45,268 bases of DNA from an uncultured bacterium (GCA_949288455.1 CASEKF010000070.1:1-45268), one strand, 5' to 3'; shown: positions 1 to 8,443, numbered from the stretch's first letter. Notes: a model not told the origin generated them from the letters alone. Translations and numbers: made by a program.

Positions 1-4
1 GATT

Positions 5-1390
5 ATGCGTTTAAGAATAGTTCTTATATTTGTTTTAGTTTTTTTTTGTTGTCTTTTTAGCGTATGTTCATGCGAATCGGAGCTTCCCGCCGGAAGCGTG
101 ACTCCTGAAATATTGCGCAAAGCGTCTTTAAATAAGCCGTCCGAGGCCCTCATTAACGCTGCGACTTCTCAAAGGCTGCCTCTTTTGGTTCAAAACAGGA
201 AAATCCTTTCCGGAAAGGATTCGTTTTTTTCTTCCTCGATTGATTCCGGAAGCGTTATGCATCAGTACGCAACGGGAAGATGCTGGATGTTTGGAGCCGT
301 TTCTACTTTGACCGCGGGAGTTATAAGAAATCTGAAATTAAAAGATTTCAGATTTTCCCATACTTATTTATATTTTTGGGATAAATTTGAGAAGGCTAAT
401 TTGTTTTATGAATTAATGATTAAGCACTCCGACAGAGACATTATGGACAGGGAACTGCGGTTTTATTTAAAAGATCCCTCTCCTGACGGCGGACATTGGA
501 ATTATGCCGCGGATCTTATAAATAAGTACGGCATGGCGCCGGAATCGGCGATGCTTGACTCTTATCATACGAAAGACAGTTCTCAGCTGAATTATGTTCT
601 CGGACGTTTATTGCGTAAGCATGCCTTTGAGATAAGGACCTTGGCGGCAGAAGGAGTCGGCTTGGAAGATTTGCGGCTGCGGAAGGAAGAATATCTTAAG
701 GAAATTTATTCTTTGCTGGCAATGTTTTTGGGCGAGCCTCCGGAACGTTTTCCCGTCGTATTAAGTTATAAAAACGGCCGCGATATCGTTAAAAGAGATG
801 TCGATGCGCTTCAATTAAAGGATATGCTGGGCGTCAAGCCTGACGATTATATTTCGGTTTTTTCAAATCCTGCCTGGGAGAATATGTCCGTTTATGAAAT
901 AGAGGATAATAAAAATATTGCCGAACGTCCTGATTTTAAAATGCTGAACGTTACCGACATGCCGCTTTTAAAGCAAATTATGCTGACTTCCGTGAAAGCG
1001 GGAGACCCTGTTATGATCGCTCTGGATTCTTGGAACGATATGAATAAATTAACCGGTATTATGGCCGTAGATTTGTTTGATTATCAACCCTTGCTTAATA
1101 TAAATTTTAAAGCGGACAAAAAGGATCGATTTTTATACGGTTCAAGTTTTCCAACTCATGTAATGTCTATCGTCGGAGTCGACGAAATTAATAATAAAAC
1201 GGTTAAATGGCTGGCTAAAAACAGTTGGGGAACTTCGTTCGGCGAAAATGGATATTGCGTTATCTATGATTCCTGGATTGACGAAAACGTGTATCAATTT
1301 GTTTTTTTAAGAAAATATGCGACTTCACGGATGCTTAAAGCTGAAAAATCAGAGTCTAAAATATTGCCGTCATACGATTTAATGAGATAA
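5..1390 (+). CDS. Exported C1B (bleomycin hydrolase/aminopeptidase C-like) cysteine peptidase
   Basis: Papain-fold cysteine peptidase of the bleomycin hydrolase family, 461 residues, close to the usual length of about 450. The catalytic set is visible: oxyanion Gln87, nucleophile Cys93 in GRCWMFG, His385 in PTHVMS and Asn406 in KNSWGTSFGENGY. Family members trim peptides, normally in the cytoplasm. Here the first 25 residues form a basic, strongly hydrophobic signal with Cys-rich SVCSCE at its end, so the protein is probably secreted or lipid-anchored (a weak lipobox ending at Cys23). The conserved NQ before the active site is replaced by HQ. The ATG lies five bases into the window, so its ribosome site and any upstream partner are not visible. 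mntP follows after 14 bases. Family assignment is firm; location is inferred. Confidence 0.85.
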   Translation: MRLRIVLIFVLVFFCCLFSVCSCESELPAGSVTPEILRKASLNKPSEALINAATSQRLPLLVQNRKILSGKDSFFSSSIDSGSVMHQYATGRCWMFGAVSTLTAGVIRNLKLKDFRFSHTYLYFWDKFEKANLFYELMIKHSDRDIMDRELRFYLKDPSPDGGHWNYAADLINKYGMAPESAMLDSYHTKDSSQLNYVLGRLLRKHAFEIRTLAAEGVGLEDLRLRKEEYLKEIYSLLAMFLGEPPERFPVVLSYKNGRDIVKRDVDALQLKDMLGVKPDDYISVFSNPAWENMSVYEIEDNKNIAERPDFKMLNVTDMPLLKQIMLTSVKAGDPVMIALDSWNDMNKLTGIMAVDLFDYQPLLNINFKADKKDRFLYGSSFPTHVMSIVGVDEINNKTVKWLAKNSWGTSFGENGYCVIYDSWIDENVYQFVFLRKYATSRMLKAEKSESKILPSYDLMR

Positions 1391-1404
1391 AGAGGGGTTA
1401 TCGT

Positions 1405-1977
1405 ATGAGTATTTTCTGGATTTTTCTTACTGCGGTCGGGCTTTCTATGGATTCTTTTGCGATGGCGATCGCTTTAGGTCTTCGCAATGCCCGCTTTGAA
1501 TGGCGCAGAGCTTGCAAAATAGGCTTGTTTTTCGGAGCTTTCCAGGGAGTTATGCCTATTATAGGCTTTTTTCTGGGCTTTCAATTTTATGCGTATATAG
1601 CGTCTTTCGCTTATTGGATAGCTTTTCTTTTGCTGGCGTCGATCGGCGGAAACATGATAAGAGAGGCTTTTTCTTCCGATGCGAAGACGTCTTGCGACTC
1701 TAATGACGAGAGTTTTTTAGCTCTTTCGTCGCTTTCTTTAGCTACAAGCATAGACGCGTTTGCCGTTGGCTTTTCTTTCGCTTGTCTTCGCGCCGATATA
1801 TTTATTTCGTCTTTAATTATTTTTTTCATAACTTTTGTTTTGTCTTTTCTTGGAGTAAAAATAGGGTGTATTTGCGGAGAGAAATATAAGTCTAAAGCCG
1901 AGTTGGCCGGCGGAGTTATTTTGATTTTGACAGGGTTAAAAATATTGCTGGAACATTATAATTTTTTCTTGTCATAG
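1405..1977 (+). CDS. mntP: Manganese efflux pump MntP
   Basis: Small integral membrane protein of the MntP (YebN, DUF204) family, which exports Mn2+ to prevent manganese toxicity. The 190-residue length is typical. About six hydrophobic segments are visible in two related halves, each carrying the family's acidic motif: MDSFAMAIALG with Asp16 and SIDAFAVGF with Asp117. The start is an ATG preceded by AGAGGGG at good spacing, 14 bases after the peptidase gene, so the two are probably co-transcribed. Many mntP genes have a yybP-ykoY Mn riboswitch; none fits in this short gap. Confidence 0.93.
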   Translation: MSIFWIFLTAVGLSMDSFAMAIALGLRNARFEWRRACKIGLFFGAFQGVMPIIGFFLGFQFYAYIASFAYWIAFLLLASIGGNMIREAFSSDAKTSCDSNDESFLALSSLSLATSIDAFAVGFSFACLRADIFISSLIIFFITFVLSFLGVKIGCICGEKYKSKAELAGGVILILTGLKILLEHYNFFLS

Positions 1978-2023
1978 TTTGTATATTTCAGGTTTTGTTT
2001 TTATTTTTAGATATCTAAAAGTG

Positions 2024-2052
2024 TTGCGTTTTTTGTTGCGTTGTAGTATAAT
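2024..2052 (+). promoter_or_regulatory. Sigma-70-type promoter for prs
   Basis: TTGCGT at 2024-2029 and a perfect TATAAT at 2047-2052, separated by 17 bases. The prs start codon is 30 bases downstream and is preceded by GGGAGG. A fresh promoter here makes prs-rplY a unit separate from mntP. Confidence 0.7.
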
Positions 2053-2082
2053 TTAACGGCTAATCTGTACCGGGAGGTTGTT

Positions 2083-3096
2083 ATGGAGTCGGCTGAAGCT
2101 GAATTCAAAGAAAGATTTTCGCTTGTAGGCAGCAATGTTAAGATTTTTTCCGGCAACGCTCATCCTCGACTGGCTTATGACATATGCAGATATTTGGATC
2201 TTCCTTTAGGCAGATCTTTGGCCTCCGTTTTTAGAAACGGAGAGACGAGAATCAGGATCGAAGAGACCGTGAGAGGCAAAGACGTATATATTGTTCAGCC
2301 TATATGCGGCAGGGTTAACGATAGTCTTGTCGAGCTGCTTCTTATGATCGACGCCGTAGCGAGGGCTTCGGTAAAAACGATAACCGCCATAATCCCTTAT
2401 TACGGATATGCCAAGCAGGAAAAGAAGAGCATGGGGAGGGAACCTATAGCCGCTAAGCTTTTTGCTAATATTTATACGATAGCCGGAGCCGGCAGAATAA
2501 TAACCGTAGATTTGCATTCCGCGGCCATACAAGGTTTTTTTGATATTCCGGTAGATAATTTGACTTTTTTGCCGTTGTTGCAGAATTATTTTGCTAATAA
2601 GCTTGAGAACGAAGAGATCGTAATAGTTTCTCCCGACGCCGGAGGAGTAGCGAGAGCAAAGATGTTTGCGGATAATATGAGGGCTTCTCTTGCGATTATA
2701 TTTAAGAGACGAAACAGACCGGATCATGCCGAAGCCATAGATTTTGTGGGAGACGTTAAAGGCAAAACGGTCGTAATTCTGGACGATATGATATCTACCG
2801 GAGGAACTCTTATAGAGGCGGCGAAACTTCTTAAACAACATGGAGCCGGCAAAATTTATGCATGCGCGACTCATCCGCTTCTTGCAGGAAGCGCTATTAA
2901 AGACATAGAAGAATCTGACATAGAAGAGGTCGTGGTGGCCGATACGGTGCCGATTCCCATTGAAGCTCAGAGAGGCAAATTTATTTATCTGTCTGTAGCT
3001 CCTCTTATAGCGGAGGCTATAAGGCGGGTTCATTATAATTTATCGGTAAGTATGCTTTTTGACTGGAGGAAAAAATATGAAACAAGTAGCTATTGA
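2083..3096 (+). CDS. prs: Ribose-phosphate pyrophosphokinase (PRPP synthetase)
   Basis: Makes PRPP from ribose-5-phosphate and ATP for nucleotide, His and Trp synthesis. Visible features: N-terminal FSGNAHPRLA, the flexible-loop region YYGYAKQEKKSMGREPI, the metal/ATP histidine in DLHSAAIQGFFDIP, and the PRPP loop VVILDDMISTGGT near residues 230-243. The usual DDMIDTGGT has Ser instead of the second-loop Asp, a mild departure. At 337 residues it is slightly longer than the usual 310-320, with extra residues at both ends. The C-terminus overlaps the start of rplY by 20 bases, suggesting coupled translation. The pairing of prs with the L25/CTC gene is common in bacteria. Confidence 0.95.
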   Translation: MESAEAEFKERFSLVGSNVKIFSGNAHPRLAYDICRYLDLPLGRSLASVFRNGETRIRIEETVRGKDVYIVQPICGRVNDSLVELLLMIDAVARASVKTITAIIPYYGYAKQEKKSMGREPIAAKLFANIYTIAGAGRIITVDLHSAAIQGFFDIPVDNLTFLPLLQNYFANKLENEEIVIVSPDAGGVARAKMFADNMRASLAIIFKRRNRPDHAEAIDFVGDVKGKTVVILDDMISTGGTLIEAAKLLKQHGAGKIYACATHPLLAGSAIKDIEESDIEEVVVADTVPIPIEAQRGKFIYLSVAPLIAEAIRRVHYNLSVSMLFDWRKKYETSSY

Positions 3097-3709
3097 AGCT
3101 AAAAAGAGAGAATTAGGCAAGAAAAACGTAAAAAAGGTAAGAAACGAGGGAGGAATTCCATGCGTAGTGTACGGTAAAAATATCGAATCCTTCTGTATTT
3201 CGATTAACTGTTTGGATTTTGAGAAAAAACTTCATGCTCACGGTATGAACGCTCTTTTTAATTTGAAGGTAAATTCTGATTCATATATAGCTATGATCAG
3301 CGAAATTCAAAGAGATCCCGTTTCACGAAATATTAAGCATATTGATTTCCATAATATTTCTCTTGACGCGACCGTAGAAGTCACCGTTCCGATACGTCTT
3401 GAAGGAGATTGCAAAGGCGTAAGATCGGGCGGAATTCTCGAGCAGGTTATGTGGGAGCTTGATATTGAAACTCTGCCTGCGAACGTTCCCGAAGCCATAG
3501 AAGTCGATATTTCAAACCTTGCTCTTGAAGAAGAGATCAGAGTCGGCGATATAGCTGTTCCCGAAGGAATTGCCGTATTGTCTCCTGCTGACGGGGTCGT
3601 AGCCTTAGTCTTCGCTCCCAAGTCTCAGGAAGAAGAGACCGAATCTGTTGGCGACGAAGCCGCGGCCGAGCCTCAGGTTATTAAAAAAGGCAAGGAAGAA
3701 AAAGAGTAG
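3077..3709 (+). CDS. rplY: Ribosomal protein bL25 (CTC/TL5 long form)
   Basis: Binds 5S rRNA in the large ribosomal subunit. The 210-residue form has the L25 beta-barrel (about 1-95) plus the C-terminal TL5/CTC domain (about 100-190) and an acidic, Lys-tipped tail. Motifs include VKKVRNEGGIPCVVYGKN and EIQRDPVSRNIKHIDF. The ATG at 3077 is chosen because GGAGG sits seven bases before it; an in-frame codon six residues upstream lacks such a site. It overlaps the end of prs. A terminator hairpin lies 20 bases after the stop. Confidence 0.94.
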   Translation: MKQVAIEAKKRELGKKNVKKVRNEGGIPCVVYGKNIESFCISINCLDFEKKLHAHGMNALFNLKVNSDSYIAMISEIQRDPVSRNIKHIDFHNISLDATVEVTVPIRLEGDCKGVRSGGILEQVMWELDIETLPANVPEAIEVDISNLALEEEIRVGDIAVPEGIAVLSPADGVVALVFAPKSQEEETESVGDEAAAEPQVIKKGKEEKE

Positions 3710-3728
3710 TTTTTTATCCGATCTTTTT

Positions 3729-3757
3729 AACGCTCGTTCATTCGGGCGTTTTTTTAT
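3729..3757 (+). terminator. Rho-independent terminator after rplY
   Basis: AACGCTCG / CGGGCGTT stem with a six-base loop, followed by seven or more T residues. Confidence 0.85.
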
Positions 3758-3785
3758 GTTCGGCGCTTTAGAAATATTACCGTTA

Positions 3786-3820
3786 AATAAGGAAAGCCTT
3801 TAATTAAAGGCTTTCCTTAT
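3786..3820. terminator. Perfect inverted repeat between convergent rplY and era
   Basis: ATAAGGAAAGCCTTTA and its exact complement are separated by two bases. It lies between the converging ends of rplY and era and probably stops transcription arriving from the era side. The T-tract is poor on both strands, so termination strength is uncertain. Confidence 0.6.
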
Positions 3821-3862
3821 CAGCGTTAAAAAGTACGGCTATAGAATACGAATCTTGGCTCT

Positions 3863-4756
3863 TTAGACATATCCCCATGATTTGAGCAGATCCGCGCGGT
3901 TTTTCCATTTTTCTTTTACTTTTATCCAAAGATCAAGATAGACTTTCCCGTTAAGATGTTTTTCGATTTCTTTTCTGGATCTTATTCCGATAGTTCGCAG
4001 TAATTTTCCGTTTTTACCTATAATAATTTTTTTATGGGTTTCGCGTTCTACGTATATTGTTATTTGAAAATACGTCGTTCCTTCTGATTTTCCGGCGCGC
4101 GTTTCTTCGGTATGTACGAAGACTCCGTGAGGCACTTCTTCTTTTAGCATTTTTAATATATTTTCTCTGACTATCTCCGCGGCGAAAAATTCCGGAGTTT
4201 GATCCGTAACGGTTCCTTTTGGAAAATATGCCGGGCCTTCCCGGAAAATATTTTTTAACGTTTTTAAAACTTCGTCGAAGCCTTCTCCGGTAATTGACGA
4301 TATAACGAACGTTTTATTGAACGGTCCCAAGTTTATATAGTCCTCAAAATATTCTTTCTTAGCTTTATCGGATTTGTTAATTAAAAGAAATACCGGAATA
4401 TTGGACTTAAAAATTTCGCTGAGCAGTTTGGCCGCTTCCGCGTCTTTTTCCGACGCATGAGAAGAGCCGTCAACCAGGAACAGCACGACGTCCGCTTCTT
4501 TAGTCTCTTCTTTATATATTTTTTCCATAAAAGAGTCTAAAGCGTTTTCCGCCCGTATTATGCCCGGAGTGTCTATAAATATGATCTGCGAATCTTCGTC
4601 TGTTCTTATGCCCATGATTCGATGTCTTGTCGTTTGCGGCTTTGAAGAAGTTATAGCGACTTTTGATTTCGACATGGCGTTGACGAAGGTGGATTTGCCT
4701 GCGTTAGGTTTGCCAATAACCGCCGCAAAGCCTGATTTGAACGGTATCGAGCGCAT
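3863..4756 (-). CDS. era: GTPase Era
   Basis: Essential Ras-like GTPase that binds the 3' end of 16S rRNA and checks small-subunit maturation. Motifs in order: G1 GKPNAGKS, the switch region PQTTRH, G3 DTPG, G4 NKSD, and a C-terminal KH domain with IIIGKNGKLLRTIG. From the ATG at 4756 it has 297 residues, normal for Era. The open frame extends upstream to a TTG at 4816, but MRSIPFKSGFAAVIGKPNAGKS is the usual type of N-terminus, so the internal ATG is preferred. A clear promoter lies about 100 bases upstream. It converges on rplY, and the preceding lipoprotein gene on the same strand appears unrelated. Confidence 0.95.
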   Translation of the reverse strand: MRSIPFKSGFAAVIGKPNAGKSTFVNAMSKSKVAITSSKPQTTRHRIMGIRTDEDSQIIFIDTPGIIRAENALDSFMEKIYKEETKEADVVLFLVDGSSHASEKDAEAAKLLSEIFKSNIPVFLLINKSDKAKKEYFEDYINLGPFNKTFVISSITGEGFDEVLKTLKNIFREGPAYFPKGTVTDQTPEFFAAEIVRENILKMLKEEVPHGVFVHTEETRAGKSEGTTYFQITIYVERETHKKIIIGKNGKLLRTIGIRSRKEIEKHLNGKVYLDLWIKVKEKWKNRADLLKSWGYV

Positions 4757-4859
4757 ATGGCAAAAGACTTTCCGTAAAATAAAATATGCCGGGGAACAAG
4801 CGACAGGAGAGTTCAATTGGTTTGCGAAGTAGCTCCTATCTGCGCCACCGGCTTATTTT

Positions 4860-4888
4860 ATTTTAACTGTATTATTACCCTTTGTCAA
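4860..4888 (-). promoter_or_regulatory. Promoter for era
   Basis: On the minus strand TTGACA (4888-4883) and TAAAAT (4865-4860) are separated by 17 bases. The -35 lies within the left arm of the palindrome at 4881-4910, so that palindrome could also be an operator. Confidence 0.75.
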
Positions 4889-4895
4889 TATAAAA
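4880..4895 (+). repeat. 16-bp direct repeat, left copy
   Basis: CTTTGTCAATATAAAA, identical to 6919-6934. The two copies bracket the lipoprotein gene and its leader. Both copies also read as TTGACA -35 boxes on the minus strand, so shared promoter architecture is an alternative to an insertion footprint. Confidence 0.75.
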
Positions 4896-4910
4896 CTTTA
4901 TATTGACAAA
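4881..4910. repeat. Perfect 14-bp palindrome covering the era -35 region
   Basis: TTTGTCAATATAAA, two bases (AC), then the exact reverse complement. Each arm contains an outward-facing TTGACA. The left arm is part of the 16-bp direct repeat that recurs at 6919-6934. It could be an operator, a half-duplicated recombination site, or a weak terminator for the lipoprotein gene. Confidence 0.8.
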
Positions 4911-4969
4911 TTTGTATATTTAAAAGTACTTTGAACGGTTGTATTCAAAGGTTCCGAGCGTATGAACGT

Positions 4970-6757
4970 TTATGTCGGTTCAATGCTTGGGTAGTTGAGT
5001 CTCATAAAGTAGCGGAAGTGACAGTTTTTTTGTAAAAGGACTCGGTTCATCTCGTCAATTGCGTTATACCAATCGCCGTTCGTTATTTCACTGGCTCCGC
5101 TGGTGGAGCCGCTTCCAATACCCGCTCCGGAGCCGTCGCTCCAGTAGCAGGCGACGAAAGATCCGTTGTTGCGACCGCCTACTCCCCCTGCTGTGTCGGA
5201 GGAGCTTGTTACGTTGCCAATAGCGTGATAACAGGCAAAGACACGGCTTGTTTCATTCCATCCTATTACTCCGCCGACGTCTCTAGAACCTGTTACGCTG
5301 CCATGTGAATAGCAGGTTATAACTTCGCTGTCTTTATCTAATACTCCCGCTATTCCTCCGACGCCTCCGAAACCCATGACGTTGGCTAAAGAGACGCAGG
5401 CTTCGATGTAGCTGTTCCATGACGCCATTCCTATTATTCCGCCGGCAACGGAATCTTTCGCCGTCACTGTGCCTTCAGAGCTGCATGCGATGATACCTCC
5501 GCCTTCGTTAAATCCCGCCACTCCGCCGACATAACCATTGCCCGCTATAGCTCCGTTTACTGAGCAATTCTCTATAATTCCATTGTTGTATCCCGTTACT
5601 CCTCCTGTAAAGTTATTGCCTTTTATTTGTATGTTTTTCAAATATAGGTTTAGTACCTTGCCTTCAGTGCCGATGGCTCCGAACATTCCCGCGCAGTCTA
5701 TATTCTGAGCGTCGTAGGTTAATCCGGTGACGGTATTCTTATTACCGTTGAAGGAGCCGGTATACGGGGTATTGTAGCTGCCTATCGGAATCCAGTCCAG
5801 ACCCGTAAGATCAATGTTGTTGGTCAGAGCAATGTTGATTTTGAGATTCCCGTTATTTGCTATGTCGGCTACGGCTCTTAGACCTTTTCCCGAGCTGACG
5901 TTATAGGTATTGGAGTCCGCGTCGTAGACATATCCCAAGATTGCCGCGTCGGTTATAAGGATTACGTGCCGATCAGGCGCCAGCAGCGTATCGGGAAATA
6001 CCTCCTTATCGGTTCCTGTTTCGTCGGTATATTCGAGCGTTATCGTCTCAGTTTCTCCTCGGCATATCACGTAGAAGCTTCCCATTTCTTCGTCGGCTTG
6101 GGCCGAGGTAAAGCCGCTGAAGACAAAGTCCGTTTTCTTTGATTCCTCCAATGGTTTCATCAGGCTTACGTCGTATGCCTCGTAGCACAATGGCACCGCC
6201 GCTTTCAGCGTATGAGCGTCGTCTATAAGGGCATCGGCGTTCGTTTTTACGCTTATGCGGGTAACGGCGCACTTAAGCTCTGTTTCGATTCCCTGCCGGT
6301 TCCATCCCTGATCCTCGATTTTAGCGGCAAACGCGATAGTATTCCCGTCCGCGTTGTATTTTACGTTTTTGAGGTTGGTCGGAGTTTCTTCCGCGTTGTC
6401 CGCCCAGAATAGAAAGTCGTATTTTACGTTTGGATCGATCATTACGGCGATGCTGAAAGTTTCTCCGTTCTTGTCCATTTTTATTACTTTAGACTGATCG
6501 TTCGGCAGTTCGCTTCCGTCTTCGGCAAGCAGCTGCAGATAACAGTTTTTCGCCTCGGGAACTTCGATATTCGCCGCCTTATCGGAGCCGTTGTAAATGC
6601 CCGTCTCCGGCAGCGAGGCTCCGACGATCATCTGTACGTTCTGCTCTCTCGGTATGATAGGTATTCCCTCCGCGTTATGCGAGTCCTCATGGCCGCAAGA
6701 GGTCAGCAGGAGGCATAGTCCGAGGAAACAGATGGCAGTTTTATGTATAGTCTTCAT
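4970..6757 (-). CDS. Fimbrillin-like / GLUG-repeat surface lipoprotein
   Basis: 595-residue exported lipoprotein: signal MKTIHKTAICFLGLCLLLTSC with acylated Cys21. Residues about 35-270 are beta-rich and resemble Bacteroidetes fimbrillin-like domains (pattern 'FLFWADNAEE', alternating strands). Residues about 310-550 hold glycine-rich repeats of the GLUG kind, with recurring GGVxGxN...IxxCxSxGxVT units, a likely beta-solenoid for adhesion. The C-terminus (DWYNAIDEMNRVL...YPSIEPT) also resembles Bacteroidetes repeat lipoproteins. The ATG follows AAGAAAGGAACTAATA. Sampled lines run about 48-65% G+C, visibly above the neighbours, and the gene is bracketed by 16-bp direct repeats, both pointing to transfer. 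Exact function and ligand unknown. Confidence 0.8.
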   Translation of the reverse strand: MKTIHKTAICFLGLCLLLTSCGHEDSHNAEGIPIIPREQNVQMIVGASLPETGIYNGSDKAANIEVPEAKNCYLQLLAEDGSELPNDQSKVIKMDKNGETFSIAVMIDPNVKYDFLFWADNAEETPTNLKNVKYNADGNTIAFAAKIEDQGWNRQGIETELKCAVTRISVKTNADALIDDAHTLKAAVPLCYEAYDVSLMKPLEESKKTDFVFSGFTSAQADEEMGSFYVICRGETETITLEYTDETGTDKEVFPDTLLAPDRHVILITDAAILGYVYDADSNTYNVSSGKGLRAVADIANNGNLKINIALTNNIDLTGLDWIPIGSYNTPYTGSFNGNKNTVTGLTYDAQNIDCAGMFGAIGTEGKVLNLYLKNIQIKGNNFTGGVTGYNNGIIENCSVNGAIAGNGYVGGVAGFNEGGGIIACSSEGTVTAKDSVAGGIIGMASWNSYIEACVSLANVMGFGGVGGIAGVLDKDSEVITCYSHGSVTGSRDVGGVIGWNETSRVFACYHAIGNVTSSSDTAGGVGGRNNGSFVACYWSDGSGAGIGSGSTSGASEITNGDWYNAIDEMNRVLLQKNCHFRYFMRLNYPSIEPT

Positions 6758-7286
6758 TATTAGTTCCTTTCTTAACGAAGTTTTTCGGGATCACCCGTTA
6801 TTTGATACTTAAAGTTGATATTTTCGCTTAAAGATGACGCGGAATCAGTTCCCCGCAACTGTCCGATATAACGACTTAAGGTTAACGTTGCCGTAGAAAT
6901 CCAACGGTTACGTTGTCGCTTTGTCAATATAAAATGTGGGGGGACGATTGGTCAGAGAGCCTGAGGTCAGAGCGTTTAGTCCGTTGGTATGTCAATAAGG
7001 CGCGGATACCCGAGACGGGCTCCGTCATGGATTGGCTAATGCGATAATATTTTCGTCTGCGTTTTATTTTGCGTTTTAGCGGTTTGTCGAAGACTCGCCA
7101 GCGTTGTCCGAACGGCGGATAAAGTCTTATTTTAAGTGCGGGTTGAATAACGACAACTCTGAAGCTTCAGCGGTTGCCGTACGTTTTATTTCCTTCATTC
7201 CGGATAGTTCGGCAGCAGCGCGCTTTGGTGATCTGTGCAACGGCTTTTATTTTGAGTATTTTGTTATGCCGTTGTTGACATGCTTT
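6758..7286. other. 529-bp intergenic region with a weak cobalamin-riboswitch-like pattern
   Basis: No convincing gene. On the plus strand, 6841-6866 reads GGAATCAGTTCCCCGCAACTGT and 7000-7010 reads GCGGATACCCG, loosely like the CCCGCAACTGT and GGATACC (B12-box) parts of a cobalamin riboswitch in the right order. The upstream GGGAA and GGTG elements are poor, and no plus-strand gene follows, so this may be a decayed leader or chance. On the minus strand it is the leader of the lipoprotein gene and holds the right 16-bp repeat copy, whose TTGACA lacks a good -10. Confidence 0.3.
6919..6934 (+). repeat. 16-bp direct repeat, right copy
   Basis: CTTTGTCAATATAAAA, identical to 4880-4895 about 2.04 kb away. 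Unlike the left copy it is not extended into a palindrome. Confidence 0.75.
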
Positions 7287-8396
7287 TTAAATTTGAGGTT
7301 GAACATAAAACAAATCGTTTTGCCCGTCTTCCAGAGAATTTTCCGAAGCGTATTCACGCTGACGCATAATATGCTCTTCATAACTCATTGTGTCTATAAT
7401 TTTCCCCGTTTGATCCCTAACGGGAAGCAGAAGAGCATATTCGGGAAACAGAGCTGAAAAGGTCAAGAGGTTGTATGAGTTAAAGTAGACGCCGCATATT
7501 GTGTTTGCCGCTATAATTACGGGCAGATAACAAAAGACGTAATAGACTGTGACAGCCGACGCCAGCGGCTGATCCGCTTGCGGCAAAGTTAATGCGAGAA
7601 TATTGGCCGGCATGATAAGAACGCTTCCGATAAGAGTAATAACGGCTCCCGCCGCAAAATTTAATAAAATACAGAGAAAAAAAGTAAAAAAAGCTTTTCC
7701 CTTTCTCGTCTTTGTCAGATTATATATTTTTTTTATGATTTCTATCGCTTTCTCGCCGTCAGGCGTTCTCAGAAATGCCGGAGCCGCCAGAATGTTCAAA
7801 AGGTTTAAAGCAGTCATTACGGTTAAGAAAATTAAAGATCCTGATATTAATACGATAACGGTAAATAACAATCCGTTATTTCCGTAATATTTTGGCTGAC
7901 CAAATATAAACGCCCATAAAATTATTGTGAAGATTATGGAGTATATTACTATCCTTAGCAGAATTAAGGAGTAATCGTAGGCTTTCGCCGAGCGCTTTTT
8001 ATAGAACATTCTCCATCCGATATTATTTTTCATAATTGCGTCGAGAACCATAAATTTGCCCAGCGCAGCGAGATATACGCTGATAGTCGGAATTATAATT
8101 ATTAGCAGAATCGTCAACGTAATTCCGAATATGACGGCCCCATGCTCCGGATTTAATATTTTTCCAACCGCATCGACAAACTCGGATATGGCGGTTATAA
8201 AATTTGCATATGATTCCATTCCTTGAGCCGGAGAAATTTTCTTAGGCATAGAGTTTAAATTTAACCCGAACGAGAACCCTGATAAAGCGACGATTATAAA
8301 GAAAAATGCCCATTTCGTTATATTAACGTTATTAAATAGAAGTTTTTTTGTTTGAATGTAAGCCGGAACCCACATATCCAAGGGGCTATTTTTCAT
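7287..8396 (-). CDS. Multi-pass membrane protein of unknown function
   Basis: 369 residues with about six hydrophobic segments (near residues 27-48, 90-118, 143-165, 178-203, 230-262 and 275-305) and a polar C-terminal tail of about 60 residues. I recognise no family with confidence; the arrangement resembles uncharacterised bacterial proteins with paired helices around a membrane-bound core. The start ATG is preceded by GGAG at good spacing. It is the last gene of an apparent minus-strand operon starting at the pilC-like gene, 47 bases after the stop of the long helical-repeat frame. Context suggests an inner-membrane partner of those proteins, but nothing in the sequence gives its activity. 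Confidence 0.7.
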   Translation of the reverse strand: MKNSPLDMWVPAYIQTKKLLFNNVNITKWAFFFIIVALSGFSFGLNLNSMPKKISPAQGMESYANFITAISEFVDAVGKILNPEHGAVIFGITLTILLIIIIPTISVYLAALGKFMVLDAIMKNNIGWRMFYKKRSAKAYDYSLILLRIVIYSIIFTIILWAFIFGQPKYYGNNGLLFTVIVLISGSLIFLTVMTALNLLNILAAPAFLRTPDGEKAIEIIKKIYNLTKTRKGKAFFTFFLCILLNFAAGAVITLIGSVLIMPANILALTLPQADQPLASAVTVYYVFCYLPVIIAANTICGVYFNSYNLLTFSALFPEYALLLPVRDQTGKIIDTMSYEEHIMRQREYASENSLEDGQNDLFYVQPQI

Positions 8397-8443
8397 GCGA
8401 GGTTTTCTCCTTCTTTTATTTTCTTAAAAAAGTTTTATATTGG

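Noticed and set aside
2206-3033. Long minus-strand open frame opposite prs
   Set aside because: It is the antisense shadow of a clear prs gene, has no recognisable motif and no ribosome site.
7104-7457. 117-codon plus-strand frame after the riboswitch-like stretch
   Set aside because: It overlaps the 3' end of the minus-strand membrane-protein gene and resembles nothing; it would be the only candidate for riboswitch control but is not convincing.
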